Assembly: GCA_020850595.1 (NCBI GenBank)
Contig: JADZEK010000090.1
Coordinates: 40,557 to 104,556, forward strand
Length of the DNA stretch: 64,000 nt
DNA from: Anaerolineales bacterium
GTDB taxonomy: Bacteria; Chloroflexota; Anaerolineae; Anaerolineales; UBA6663
Reading direction: 5' to 3'
Below, piece by piece: positions 1 to 8,056 of the stretch (the stretch's first letter is position 1; the number at the start of each line of letters is the position of its first letter). A program made the position numbers and the translations under genes. The notes beneath the pieces were generated by a model that saw only the letters and a list, made by a program, of their open reading frames with translations, ran no database searches and had not been told where the DNA came from.

Positions 1-1
1 C

Positions 2-580
2 GAGAACGGCATGGGCATGGTGCGGGCTTTCCTGGACGACTGGAAGAAAGTGAAGCGCGAGCTTAAGGCGCGCACCGGGCAGGCGGGGCAGCCGAAGCCC
101 GGCAAGCCGAAATCCAAAGCGCCCCCAGAGCCGCTGTCCCTGGCGGGCCGCGCCGCCACGCTGGTCACGGCCACACTGTTCGAGCCGACCCTGCGCGCCG
201 CCGCCGCCGAGTTCAACGCCGCCGCCGGCACGCGCCTCAACGTGGTGGGCGTGACCAACGAGCGCCTGGGCCACACTATCACCGTGGCGGGCTTGCTCAT
301 GGGCGCGGACATGCCCGCCCAACTCGCCGGGCGCGACCTGGGCGAATTCGTGGTACTGCCGCGCGTGATGTTCGACCATCCGCAAGGCATTAGTCTGGAC
401 GACGTCTCGCCGCTAACCATCGCCCAGCAGTTGGGCCGCCCGGTGTTCCTGGCCGATGCGCTTGGCGACGTGCTCGACGCCTTCACCGGCGATAACCCGC
501 TGCGCATCGCGCCCGATCAGGCGGTCATCCCGCTCGACGTGATGCGCGCCGGCGGCTGGGCGGTGGAAAAGTACCTGTAA
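2..580 (+). CDS. DUF512-family (PDZ/radical-SAM type) protein, C-terminal part
   Basis: Partial gene: the reading frame is open at the left edge and ends at TAA 578-580. The visible 192 residues match the C-terminal DUF512 region of proteins annotated as FeS oxidoreductases with an N-terminal PDZ domain and a radical-SAM core. The family-like landmarks are ENGMGMVR at the edge, GHTITVAGLLMG in the middle, FVVLPRVMF, and ISLDDVSP near the end. The PDZ and radical-SAM parts, including any cysteine motif, lie outside the window. The function of the family is not firmly established. An internal ATG at 11 could be taken as a start, but the conserved residues before it argue that this is a fragment. 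It is followed by an independent promoter for glmS, so it is probably the last gene of its transcription unit. Confidence 0.75.
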   Translation, partial: ENGMGMVRAFLDDWKKVKRELKARTGQAGQPKPGKPKSKAPPEPLSLAGRAATLVTATLFEPTLRAAAAEFNAAAGTRLNVVGVTNERLGHTITVAGLLMGADMPAQLAGRDLGEFVVLPRVMFDHPQGISLDDVSPLTIAQQLGRPVFLADALGDVLDAFTGDNPLRIAPDQAVIPLDVMRAGGWAVEKYL

Positions 581-597
581 CGGCCGGCAGGCGAGCC

Positions 598-625
598 TTG
601 ACGCGCCGGCCCGCCTCCGTATAAT
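598..625 (+). promoter_or_regulatory. Sigma70-type promoter of glmS
   Basis: TTGACG at 598-603 and a perfect TATAAT at 620-625 are separated by 16 bases. The predicted start is near 632. The transcript would run through the glmS ribozyme and reach glmS after a leader of about 465 bases. Confidence 0.8.
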
Positions 626-694
626 CCGCTCAACGGCGGCATTCGGTCCCGCTGAAGCGCTTGAAAGGACGGTGACCCACCACAAACTCGGGGA

Positions 695-905
695 AAGAGA
701 GCGCATGGCCTCCGCGGCGGCTAGCCCTGCCGGGGAGGTGACGAGGAGGCGGTTCCTGCCGTAGGGCAGTGCTAACGGGCGATCCGCCCGGAACAGCGAG
801 GTATCAGCGGAAGCCGCCGAGGGCCCCCACAGCCCTCAACTCTCCCCATCAATCAGCGGGTTCCTATAAACCCCCGGGCGACCGGGGCATAACGGAACCG
901 GCCGT
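695..905 (+). ncRNA. glmS ribozyme (GlcN6P-activated self-cleaving leader)
   Basis: Directly upstream of glmS. The predicted cleavage site is A700/G701 in AGCGCATGGCC, matching the family pattern A|GCGCCnGNNCU. Helix P1 forms from CCTCC 709-713 and GGAGG 734-738. It is followed by the invariant-type TGACGAGG (739-746). A P3-like stem follows, GGCGG near 748 pairing with CCGCC near 783, with an extra CTGCC/GGCAG hairpin inside. The P4/P4.1 domain is very clear: GGTTCC 859-864 pairs with GGAACC 893-898. It encloses TATAAA, then CCCCGG-GCGA-CCGGGG (872-887), then CATAAC. In known examples glucosamine-6-phosphate is the cofactor for self-cleavage, which lowers glmS expression. The P3 interior lacks the usual UUAUCGA string, so this is a divergent member. 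The exact 3' end is uncertain. Confidence 0.8.
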
Positions 906-1096
906 GGCCCCACTCCCACCGTTCGGACGTGATTCCGGCGCGTCACCGACCCTCGGCGGCGTTCTGGCCGCGCACCTGGCCGGTCACGGGGTGGCGGGCA
1001 ATCTCATTGTCAGCCAGTTCGCATACACCCCTGGGCTGGTCTGCCGCTCCTGGCGGCCGGGCCTGCCACCCTTAGCTATTCCTGGAGGCACATTCT

Positions 1097-2956
1097 ATGT
1101 GCGGCATCGTTGGTTACGTGGGTCCGCGCGACGCGGCCCCGCTCATTCTCGAAGGGCTGCGCCGCCTTGAATATCGCGGCTATGACTCGGCCGGCATCGC
1201 CGTGGTGGCCGGGCCGAATGAGCCGAAGCCCGGGAGCCTTGCCATCCGGCGCGACGTGGGCAAGCTGGGCAACCTGGAGCGCTTGCTGGCCGAGCAGCCC
1301 ATTCACGGCCAGATCGGCATCGGCCATACGCGCTGGGCCACGCATGGCGCGCCCTCGACGCGCAACGCCCACCCGCATATCGGCATGACCGGCGACGTGG
1401 TGGTCGTGCACAATGGCATCGTGGAGAACTACCTGGACCTGCGCGCCGAACTGGCGGCTGAGGGCAGCGTCTTCAACTCGGACACCGACACCGAGGTCAT
1501 CGCGCACGTGGTCGAGCGTTACCTGGCGCAGGGCCTGCCGTTGGCCGAGGCTGCCCGCCGCGCCTTCGCCCACTTGCAAGGCGCGCACGGCATCGTCGTG
1601 CTCAGCGCGCGCGCGCCCGACCAACTGGTGGCGGCCCGCATCGGCAACGCGGGCGGCGTGACCATCGGGCTGGGGGAAGGCGAAAACTTCGTCGCCAGCG
1701 ACATCCCCGCCATCCTGGAGCACACGCGCCGCATCATCTTCCTGGAGAGCCGCCAGATGGCGGTGGTGACGCGCGAGGGCGTGCACGTGCAGACCCTGGC
1801 GGGCGCGCCGCTCCAACCCGAAGTGCATACTATCGCCTGGGACCCGGTGGCGGCTGAGAAGGGCGAGTACGCCCACTTCATGGAGAAGGAAATCTTTGAG
1901 CAGGCGCGCGCCCTCACCGACACCATCCGCGGGCGCGCGGACTTCGAGGCTGGGGTGGTGCGCCTGCCGCAGCTCAACCTGACCCCGGCGCTGGCCCAGC
2001 GCCTGCAAAAAGTCGTCATCGTCGCCTGCGGCACGTCGTACTACTCGGCGCAGGTGGGCAAGCAACTCATCGAGACCCTGGCCCGCGTGCCGGTGGAAGT
2101 GGATATCGCCTCCGAATTTCGCTACCGCGACCCGCTGGTCGGGCCAGACACGGCCGTGCTCGCCATCACGCAGTCAGGCGAGACGGTGGATACGCTGGCC
2201 GCCCTGGAAGAGGCCCGCCGCAAGGGCGCAGTGACGTGGAGCATCGTCAATGCCATCGGTTCGCAAGCCATGCGCGTGGCCGACGGCGCCATCACCATGC
2301 AGGCCGGGCCGGAGATCTGCGTAGCCAGCACCAAGGCCTTCACGACTTCGATTGTGGACCAATATTTGCTGGCCTGTCTGCTGGGCGAACTGCGCGGGAC
2401 GCTGGCCGGCCCGGCCTTGCGCGCCGCCGTGGACGATCTGGCGCGCCTGCCCGACCTGGTGGGCCGCGGGCTGGAGCGAGCCGCCGAGGTCGGGCCGCTG
2501 GCGCGCGAGCTGATGCACACCGAGCACTTTCTCTACCTGGGACGCGGGCTGAATGTGCCCATCGCTTACGAGGGCGCGCTGAAGCTCAAGGAGTTGTCAT
2601 ACATCCACGCCGAAGGCTACGCCGGCGGCGAGATGAAGCACGGCCCCATCGCACTGCTTGACCGCGACCTGCCGGTGCTGGCGCTGGCCACGCAGGATCG
2701 CGTCTACGACAAGATGATCAGCCAGATCGAGCAGGCCAAGGCGCGCGGCGCGCTGGTGATCGCCGTAGCGACCGAGGGCGACACCATCATCTCGACCAAG
2801 GCTGACCGCGTGCTATGGGTGCCCGCCGCCCCGCCGCTGCTCCAGCCGGTGGTCAACGTCCTCCCCTTGCAACTGCTGGCCTACCATATCGCCGTGCTGC
2901 GCGGCTGCGATGTGGACCAGCCCCGCAACCTCGCCAAGAGCGTGACGGTGGAGTAA
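1097..2956 (+). CDS. glmS: Glutamine--fructose-6-phosphate aminotransferase (isomerizing)
   Basis: Makes glucosamine-6-phosphate from fructose-6-phosphate and glutamine, the first step toward UDP-GlcNAc and peptidoglycan. The protein has 619 residues, the usual length. It begins M-C-G-I-V-G-Y-V-G, so Cys2 becomes the N-terminal nucleophile of the class II glutamine amidotransferase domain (about 1-220). Two sugar-isomerase (SIS) domains follow, about residues 285-425 and 460-600. They contain ACGTSYYSA, the SQSGET-like TQSGETVDT, and the GGEMKHGPIAL segment. The C-terminus DQPRNLAKSVTVE is the conserved lid. The start is fixed by GGAGG at 1084-1088, eight bases before the ATG. Regulation is predicted through the upstream ribozyme rather than a protein operator. 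Confidence 0.97.
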   Translation: MCGIVGYVGPRDAAPLILEGLRRLEYRGYDSAGIAVVAGPNEPKPGSLAIRRDVGKLGNLERLLAEQPIHGQIGIGHTRWATHGAPSTRNAHPHIGMTGDVVVVHNGIVENYLDLRAELAAEGSVFNSDTDTEVIAHVVERYLAQGLPLAEAARRAFAHLQGAHGIVVLSARAPDQLVAARIGNAGGVTIGLGEGENFVASDIPAILEHTRRIIFLESRQMAVVTREGVHVQTLAGAPLQPEVHTIAWDPVAAEKGEYAHFMEKEIFEQARALTDTIRGRADFEAGVVRLPQLNLTPALAQRLQKVVIVACGTSYYSAQVGKQLIETLARVPVEVDIASEFRYRDPLVGPDTAVLAITQSGETVDTLAALEEARRKGAVTWSIVNAIGSQAMRVADGAITMQAGPEICVASTKAFTTSIVDQYLLACLLGELRGTLAGPALRAAVDDLARLPDLVGRGLERAAEVGPLARELMHTEHFLYLGRGLNVPIAYEGALKLKELSYIHAEGYAGGEMKHGPIALLDRDLPVLALATQDRVYDKMISQIEQAKARGALVIAVATEGDTIISTKADRVLWVPAAPPLLQPVVNVLPLQLLAYHIAVLRGCDVDQPRNLAKSVTVE

Positions 2957-3069
2957 GCGGGCCTGGCGTGGCCGCTGAGCAGAACAGTGTTGGTCGGGTT
3001 GCGGCCGGCAGATGCATCGGCCAGGGCGGCCGGCGCGGCGATAGCAGGGCCGCGGGCGTTCTCCGGCGG

Positions 3070-6015
3070 CTACCATTCCATCAGCTTCCACATCTCCGGC
3101 TGAAGCGTCGCCTTTCCAGCCGCCGTGCCGATCTCGGCGTAGATCATCACTGACTGCTTCACGTGCGCCAGCGCCGCCTCGGCCTGCCCGCCGGCGTGCA
3201 GCAGGTCGGCCAGGTTGTTGTGCAGCGCGGCCTCCCGGTGCCGGTCGCCCTGCGCCGTGCACAACGCCAGGGCCTGTTCCACCAGGCGCACAGCGGCCGG
3301 GTAGGCCTCCGCCTTGCCCAGCGCCAACGCCAGGTTGTTCAGCGCTGCCACCCGCATTGCCGGATCGCCAAGCTGCTCGGCCAGCGCCAGGCTGCGCTCC
3401 AGGTGCTGGCGCGCGCTGTCGGCGGCGCCCTGCGCCCCGGCCAGGATGCCCAGCAGGTTGTGCACCTGCGCCAGCGCGCGCATGTCGCCGGCCGCTTCGG
3501 CCAACTCCAGCGCTTCTTGCGCCAACGCCTGCGCCCGGGCGGTGTTCCCGCCCTGGTGCGCCGCCAGGCCCCAGTCGGCGTACAGTTGGGCGCGACTCTC
3601 GGCGGGCGCGCTTGGCCCCAGCGCGTTCAGCGCCGCCTGAAAGTGGCTCTCGGCCAGCGCCCACTCACCCTGCCGGTGGTAGACGCTGCCGAGCTTGTGC
3701 TCCAGCACGCCCAAACCTTCCGGCCCGCTGAGCGCAGCGGCCTGTTCGTAGCTGGTCAGCGCCGCTTCGTACAGGCCCGAGAGCGTCAGCAGGTCGCCGA
3801 TGGCGGTGTGCAGCGCTGCCGGGACCGGGTGGCCCAACGCCAGCGCCGCCCGGTAGTGGGCCAGCGCCTCGGCGTTGGCGAACAGCGCGCGCGCCTGGTC
3901 CCCGGCGAGTTGGAAATACTCGGCGGCCTCGGCTTCGCGGCCGGCCTGCTGGTAGTGCCGGGCGATCTGCCCGGCGGGCGGCGGGGTGCGCCTGCTGCGC
4001 GCCGCCAGCGCCTCGGCCACGCGCCGGTGCAGCAGGCGGCGGCGTGCCAGACTCGTTTCCTCATACACCAGGCTGCGCAGTTGTTCGTGGCTGAAGTCGT
4101 AAGCCGGGCCGCTGCCGGCGCTCGGAGCGCCGGTCACTTCATTCACCAACCCGGCCGCCATCAGCGTTTCCAGACCGCCCACGGTTTCATCGTCGCTGCG
4201 CCCGCTGGCCGCGTGCAGCGTGTCGAAGTCGAACGAGCGGCCGATCACGGCGGCAGTGCTCAGCAACTGCGCCCCGGTCTCGTCCACGCGCGCCAGCCGC
4301 GCTTGCAGCAGGTTGCGCACACCGCCGGGCATCGTCCAATCGGCCGCGCTCAGCCCGGCCGCGCCCAGGCCGGCCAGGTACTCCACGACGAAAAAGGGCA
4401 GCCCCTCGGTTTCGCGGTAGAGATGATCCACGGCCTCGGGGGTGGGGCGTGCGGCTGCGGCGCGCTCGGCCAGTTCAGCCACGGCTGGGCGGCTGAGGCG
4501 GCCCAGCGCCAAGCGGCTGCCCACGCCCGCCCTTTGGGCCTCCGCCAGCAACTGCCGCAGCCGGTGGTTGGCGGGCACTTCCTCGTCGCGCCAGGTGACG
4601 ATGATACAGATCGGCTGCCCCGGCCAGCGCCGCACCAGGTAGGTCAGCAGGTCGAGGGAGGCTTCATCAATCCAGTGGGCGTCGTCGAGCAGCAGCACGC
4701 CGGGCGGCCCGCCGGCCCTGGTCGGGCTGAGCGCGGCCAGCAGGGCCTGGCGGAGGCTCTCAAAGAAACGGCTCTGCGCGCCGGGGCTGTCGAGCGCCGA
4801 CGGCGGTTCGGCCGGGTGCAGGGCTTGCAGCTCAGGCAGCAGCCGGGCCGCGTCGCTGATCCAGTGCGGAGCCAGGCGCTCAGCCCAGGCGGGCAGCCCG
4901 CCCTCGCCCGCCGCGCCAAGCGTGCCGCGCAGTCCCGCCACAAACGGGCCAAAAGCCAGGCCGGCCTCGCCCGCGTAGCAGCGCGCCACCATGGTCTGGC
5001 TGCCTTGCTCGCGCGCGCGCGCCAGCACTGTTTCGGCCAGCCGAGTCTTGCCGATGCCGGCCTCGCCTTCCAGCACCACCAGTCGCCCATCGGGCGCGGC
5101 GGCCTGGTAGCTCGCCAGCAGCGCCTGCCATTCGGCCGCACGGCCCACCAGGGGCAGCCCAGCGGGGGTCAGCCGGCCGGCTGGGGCAGCAGCCACCGGC
5201 GCCGCCCGGCCCGGCGTGTGGGCGGCCGGGCGGCTGGGCGGGCGGTTCTCGCGGATCGCCTCATATAACCGGGTGGTCTCCTCCAGCGGGGCCACGCCCA
5301 ATTCTTGGGCCAGCACGCGCACGCACTCGCGGTACTGCCGCAAGGCCGCCGCGCGCTGGCCCGCCCAGGCATACAACAGCATGAGTTGGCGGTGGGCCGG
5401 TTCGTGCAGGCTGTCGAGCGCCAGCCAGCGCCGCGCATAGCCGACCGCCTGTTCCAATGCCTCGGCCGTGCCCTCCGCGCTCAGGGCCGTCACCAGGTGC
5501 TCCAGAGCGCCGGCCAATTGCCGCTGCAGCCCCTCAGCCTGGAAGAATTGCCAATCATCGAACGCGGGGCTGTCGCGCAGGCTGAACCCGGCCATGAAGC
5601 TGTCGCGGTAGAGCGCCACGGCTTCCGTCAGTGGGGCCACGCATCGCGCGCACACAGCCGTAGCCGGGTGACCGTGCGCGCGTCCTTCGGCCAGGCGCGC
5701 CCGGAAATCATCCACATCAATGCGCACCGTCGCGTCGCGCTCCAGCGCCACAGACTCGCGCTCAATGCGCAGCCATCGGCCGCCCAGCGCCTTGTTGAGC
5801 GCCGAGAGCGTGCGCCGCAGCGCGCCGTGCGCCCGGCTCTCGTCCACATCCGGCCAAAACAGCGCCGCCAGCCCCTCGCGGTCGTGCGGGCTGCCGGGCT
5901 GGGCCAGCGCCAAATAGGCCAGCAGCGCAATGGCCTTGCGCGTATCAACTTCAATCGCGGCGCCGTCGCACTCGATGCGCGGCGAGCCTAACAACGCCAG
6001 TTCCAGGTGAGGCAT
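3070..6015 (-). CDS. SARP/BTAD-type transcriptional regulator with AAA ATPase and TPR region
   Basis: A 981-residue signal-dependent regulator. Residues 1-95 resemble the winged-helix DNA-binding domain of SARP activators (LELALLGSPRIECDG, then DREGLAALFWPD). Residues 95-255 resemble the BTAD all-helical domain. A P-loop ATPase of the MalT/STAND kind follows, with GEAGIGKT at about 315 and Walker B LLLDDAH at about 440. The last 280 residues are alanine- and leucine-rich TPR-like repeats. Proteins of this plan are usually activators whose ATPase gates DNA binding. The ligand and target genes are unknown. The gene is divergent from the small membrane protein at 6133. Its likely -35 (GTTACG, 6066-6071 read leftward) lies inside a box shared with that gene. 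A -10-like CATAAT also ends only six bases before the ATG. Confidence 0.85.
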   Translation of the reverse strand: MPHLELALLGSPRIECDGAAIEVDTRKAIALLAYLALAQPGSPHDREGLAALFWPDVDESRAHGALRRTLSALNKALGGRWLRIERESVALERDATVRIDVDDFRARLAEGRAHGHPATAVCARCVAPLTEAVALYRDSFMAGFSLRDSPAFDDWQFFQAEGLQRQLAGALEHLVTALSAEGTAEALEQAVGYARRWLALDSLHEPAHRQLMLLYAWAGQRAAALRQYRECVRVLAQELGVAPLEETTRLYEAIRENRPPSRPAAHTPGRAAPVAAAPAGRLTPAGLPLVGRAAEWQALLASYQAAAPDGRLVVLEGEAGIGKTRLAETVLARAREQGSQTMVARCYAGEAGLAFGPFVAGLRGTLGAAGEGGLPAWAERLAPHWISDAARLLPELQALHPAEPPSALDSPGAQSRFFESLRQALLAALSPTRAGGPPGVLLLDDAHWIDEASLDLLTYLVRRWPGQPICIIVTWRDEEVPANHRLRQLLAEAQRAGVGSRLALGRLSRPAVAELAERAAAARPTPEAVDHLYRETEGLPFFVVEYLAGLGAAGLSAADWTMPGGVRNLLQARLARVDETGAQLLSTAAVIGRSFDFDTLHAASGRSDDETVGGLETLMAAGLVNEVTGAPSAGSGPAYDFSHEQLRSLVYEETSLARRRLLHRRVAEALAARSRRTPPPAGQIARHYQQAGREAEAAEYFQLAGDQARALFANAEALAHYRAALALGHPVPAALHTAIGDLLTLSGLYEAALTSYEQAAALSGPEGLGVLEHKLGSVYHRQGEWALAESHFQAALNALGPSAPAESRAQLYADWGLAAHQGGNTARAQALAQEALELAEAAGDMRALAQVHNLLGILAGAQGAADSARQHLERSLALAEQLGDPAMRVAALNNLALALGKAEAYPAAVRLVEQALALCTAQGDRHREAALHNNLADLLHAGGQAEAALAHVKQSVMIYAEIGTAAGKATLQPEMWKLMEW

Positions 6016-6042
6016 GCGGGGATTATGTCTCCAATCGGCGGC

Positions 6043-6110
6043 ATTTTACCCCCATTTGCCCATCTCGTAACGTTTGCCGTAACGATTGGCAGATGCCGCG
6101 CGCCTATCCT
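6043..6110. promoter_or_regulatory. Divergent promoter region with a tandem CGTAACG box (copy 1)
   Basis: The box CGTAACGTTTGCCGTAACG begins at 6066 and continues as ATTGGC to 6090. It contains two GTAACG units 12 bases apart. TATCCT at 6105-6110, 14 bases after the box, is a candidate -10 for the rightward gene at 6133. Leftward, GTTACG (6066-6071) and TAAAAT (6043-6048) have 17-base spacing and could serve the SARP-type regulator. The same 25-base box recurs with one difference at 9480-9504, with a -10-like hexamer at identical distance. Confidence 0.55.
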
Positions 6111-6132
6111 GGAGGCGAAAGCGAGGAGGAGG

Positions 6133-6597
6133 ATGATGATGCAATCGAAAAGTTGGTCTCCGACACCGTCTCGCACCTGGGGTGACGCTGCGGTAGATGG
6201 GCTCTTGGCCGGAGTGACGGCCGGGCTTGCCATGGCAGCCTACGTGCTGGTGGTCGGCATTCTGGCCGGCCACACCTGGCAGGTGGTGTTATCCCAGTTT
6301 GATCCCGGCCTCACCCCCCAGCCGCTGACGGGCGCGTTGACGCACCTGGCGGTAGCGGGCGTGTATGGCGCGCTGTTCGGCGTGGCCTGGCGTGGCGCGC
6401 GGCGGGCCTGGCCGCGGCTGCCCGCCCTGGCGGCCGGCGTGGCCTTTGGCCTGCTGTTGTGGGTGCTGGCGGTGCTGGTCACCAGCAGCCGGCCCACCGG
6501 CGAGTGGCTGCGGGCGCTGCCCCCGGTGCACTTGCCCGTGGCGCACCTGGTCTATGGCCTGGCGCTGGGGCTGTCCATCCTGCGCCTGCGCCACTGA
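6133..6597 (+). CDS. Small integral membrane protein, unknown function
   Basis: A protein of about 154 residues with four predicted membrane spans: DGLLAGVTAGLAMAAYVLVV, LTHLAVAGVYGALFGVA, a span after PRLPALAAGVAFG, and VAHLVYGLALGLSIL. I do not recognise the family. Three in-frame ATGs occur at 6133, 6136 and 6139 behind GAGGAGGAGG. The last gives the better spacing (about six bases), so the true product may lack one or two methionines. The frame is open back to 6007, but that part overlaps the divergent promoter box and the start of the neighbouring regulator, so it is not taken as coding. It stands alone between that regulator and the cytochrome gene. Confidence 0.65.
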   Translation: MMMQSKSWSPTPSRTWGDAAVDGLLAGVTAGLAMAAYVLVVGILAGHTWQVVLSQFDPGLTPQPLTGALTHLAVAGVYGALFGVAWRGARRAWPRLPALAAGVAFGLLLWVLAVLVTSSRPTGEWLRALPPVHLPVAHLVYGLALGLSILRLRH

Positions 6598-6717
6598 GCG
6601 CGGGGCGGCCTGGGGCTGGGGGGACACGGGGGACCAAGGAGGTCACGCCATCGCCAAACCGTAACCTGGGTTGTACTGCTCGCAACGCAACATCTTTTCA
6701 CTTGGAGGATTGTGCAC

Positions 6718-7608
6718 ATGGGCAAGATATTGAAGTGGGTTGGAATTGTCATCGGCGGGCTGGTCGTGGTGGTACTGCTCGCCGTTGTGGTTGTGTATAC
6801 CCTGGGCCGAGCCAAGTTTAGCCAGAACGCCAACGTCGGTCATCCGGTCACGATCCCGACCTCGGCCGAGGCTGTGGCGCGGGGGAAGTACCTGGCCAGC
6901 TCGGTCATGGGTTGCGATGGTTGCCACGGGCCGGGGCTTCAGGGACAAGCGTTCTTTGACCCGGCGGTTGTTCCCAATAGCCCGCCCTTCGGCATTTTGT
7001 ATGCGCCGAACCTGACCACCGGGCAGAGCGGGGTGGGGAGTATGTCGGACGCGCAGTTCGAGCGCGCCATTCGGCACGGCATCGGCGAAGACGGGCGGAC
7101 GCTCCTGATCATGCCGTCTCAAGAGTACACCCACCTGACCGACGAAGACTTCGGCGCGCTGATCGCCTACATCAAGACGCTGCCGCCGTCAGATGCGCCC
7201 ACCAAGCCGCGCGCGCTGTCGTTCATGGCCTACGTGCTGGCCGGGGCCGGCCAACTCGGCCAACTGCCCTACGAGCAGATTGACCAGAACGCCGCGCCGG
7301 TCGCCAGCCTGGCTGCTTCGACCTCGGCCGAGTATGGCCAATACCTGAGCCACATCGCGGCCTGCCGCGACTGCCACGGCGTTGACCTGAAAGGCGCGGT
7401 TGATCCCGAGACCGGTGCGCCCACCCCCAGCCTCACCAACTCGGGCGAGGTCGGCGGCTGGACGGTGGACCAGTTCCTGACGGCGCTGCATACCGGCGCC
7501 CGGCCCGACGGCAGCCAGCTCAGCGAAGCCATGCCGTGGATGGCCTATGGGACGATGACCGATAACGACCTGACGGCCATCTACAACTACCTGCACACGC
7601 TCAACTAA
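6718..7608 (+). CDS. Membrane-anchored dihaem cytochrome c
   Basis: A 296-residue protein. Residues 4-30 form one hydrophobic helix (uncleaved signal-anchor) that would hold it on the outer face of the cytoplasmic membrane. Two class-I cytochrome c domains follow, each with one haem site: CDGCH near residue 65 and CRDCH near residue 219. The first domain has LLIMPSQEY with a methionine that could be the distal ligand. The second has AMPWMAYG in the matching place. Such two-domain cytochromes often accept electrons from a periplasmic dehydrogenase, but none is next to it here. The start at 6718 sits nine bases after GGAGG (6704-6708). A GTG two codons earlier is less well placed. A strong terminator follows at 7643. 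Confidence 0.85.
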   Translation: MGKILKWVGIVIGGLVVVVLLAVVVVYTLGRAKFSQNANVGHPVTIPTSAEAVARGKYLASSVMGCDGCHGPGLQGQAFFDPAVVPNSPPFGILYAPNLTTGQSGVGSMSDAQFERAIRHGIGEDGRTLLIMPSQEYTHLTDEDFGALIAYIKTLPPSDAPTKPRALSFMAYVLAGAGQLGQLPYEQIDQNAAPVASLAASTSAEYGQYLSHIAACRDCHGVDLKGAVDPETGAPTPSLTNSGEVGGWTVDQFLTALHTGARPDGSQLSEAMPWMAYGTMTDNDLTAIYNYLHTLN

Positions 7609-7642
7609 GCCTGAGCACCTTCCGCTGCACTTGACGTAGAAT

Positions 7643-7678
7643 AGCCCCGCCGTGCCCAGTTTTATTCACGGCGGGGCT
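7643..7678 (+). terminator. Hairpin terminator after the cytochrome gene
   Basis: AGCCCCGCCGTG (7643-7654) and CACGGCGGGGCT (7667-7678) form a perfect 12-bp stem around a T-rich 12-base loop. No clean T-tract follows, so termination efficiency is uncertain. Confidence 0.6.
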
Positions 7679-8056
7679 GCTTCTAGGCACATGCCTCCCT
7701 CGGGCCGCTGGCGTCTGTTGGGGCGCGGTTTGCCCACCCGCCCGGCTATCGCCGGCCAGTGCGAGCGCCTGTTCGCCATTCACCTGATCGTCAACCGCAC
7801 ACTGGCCCACAGCCTTTTCTTCGGCCTGCCGGCGCTGATCTGCCTCAGCGCTTTGGTGAACTCGCCGGGTGGCGGGGCGCTGCTTACCGGGTGGCGCGAC
7901 TTGTGTCGGCATCGTCCGCTCCACCTTAGTCGCTGCCGCTCGCGCCTGTCCGCACCCCGCTGCTGCCGGCGGCGCCTGGGCCAGCTGCCGCGGGCATTTG
8001 TGCTATGCTTACATTCGCAGCCTGGCAAGACCCAACTAACCGGCAGAGGAGCAGTG
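7679..8056. other. Intergenic stretch, no gene supported
   Basis: About 380 bases between the terminator and the flavoprotein gene. The rightward frame is open through it, but the predicted peptide is rich in Arg, Cys and Pro and has no recognisable motif. The ribosome-binding site lies only before 8057. I see no RNA gene here. GTGCTATGCTTAC near 8000-8013 could contain a weak -10. Confidence 0.4.

Noticed and set aside
651..670. AGCGCTTGAAAGG near 655 as the glmS ribozyme cleavage site
   Set aside because: It resembles AGCGCCNGAA, but no partner strand fits. AGCGCATGGCC at 700 pairs correctly (CCTCC with GGAGG) right before TGACGAGG and gives the normal distance to P4.
669..1060. T-box or cobalamin riboswitch in the glmS leader
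   Set aside because: No T-box antiterminator sequence (AGGGTGGNACCGCG) and no B12-box are present. The P4/P4.1 pattern fits glmS much better.
3163..5268. Long rightward open frame (about 700 codons) inside the SARP-type regulator
   Set aside because: It is antisense to a well-supported gene with clear domains. High GC makes long mirror frames common, and the peptide is Arg/Gln/Ala-rich with no motif.
7652..8056. N-terminal extension of the flavoprotein as a 610-aa protein
   Set aside because: The extra part is Arg/Cys/Pro-rich, overlaps a terminator, has no family similarity, and a good ribosome-binding site precedes the ATG at 8057.
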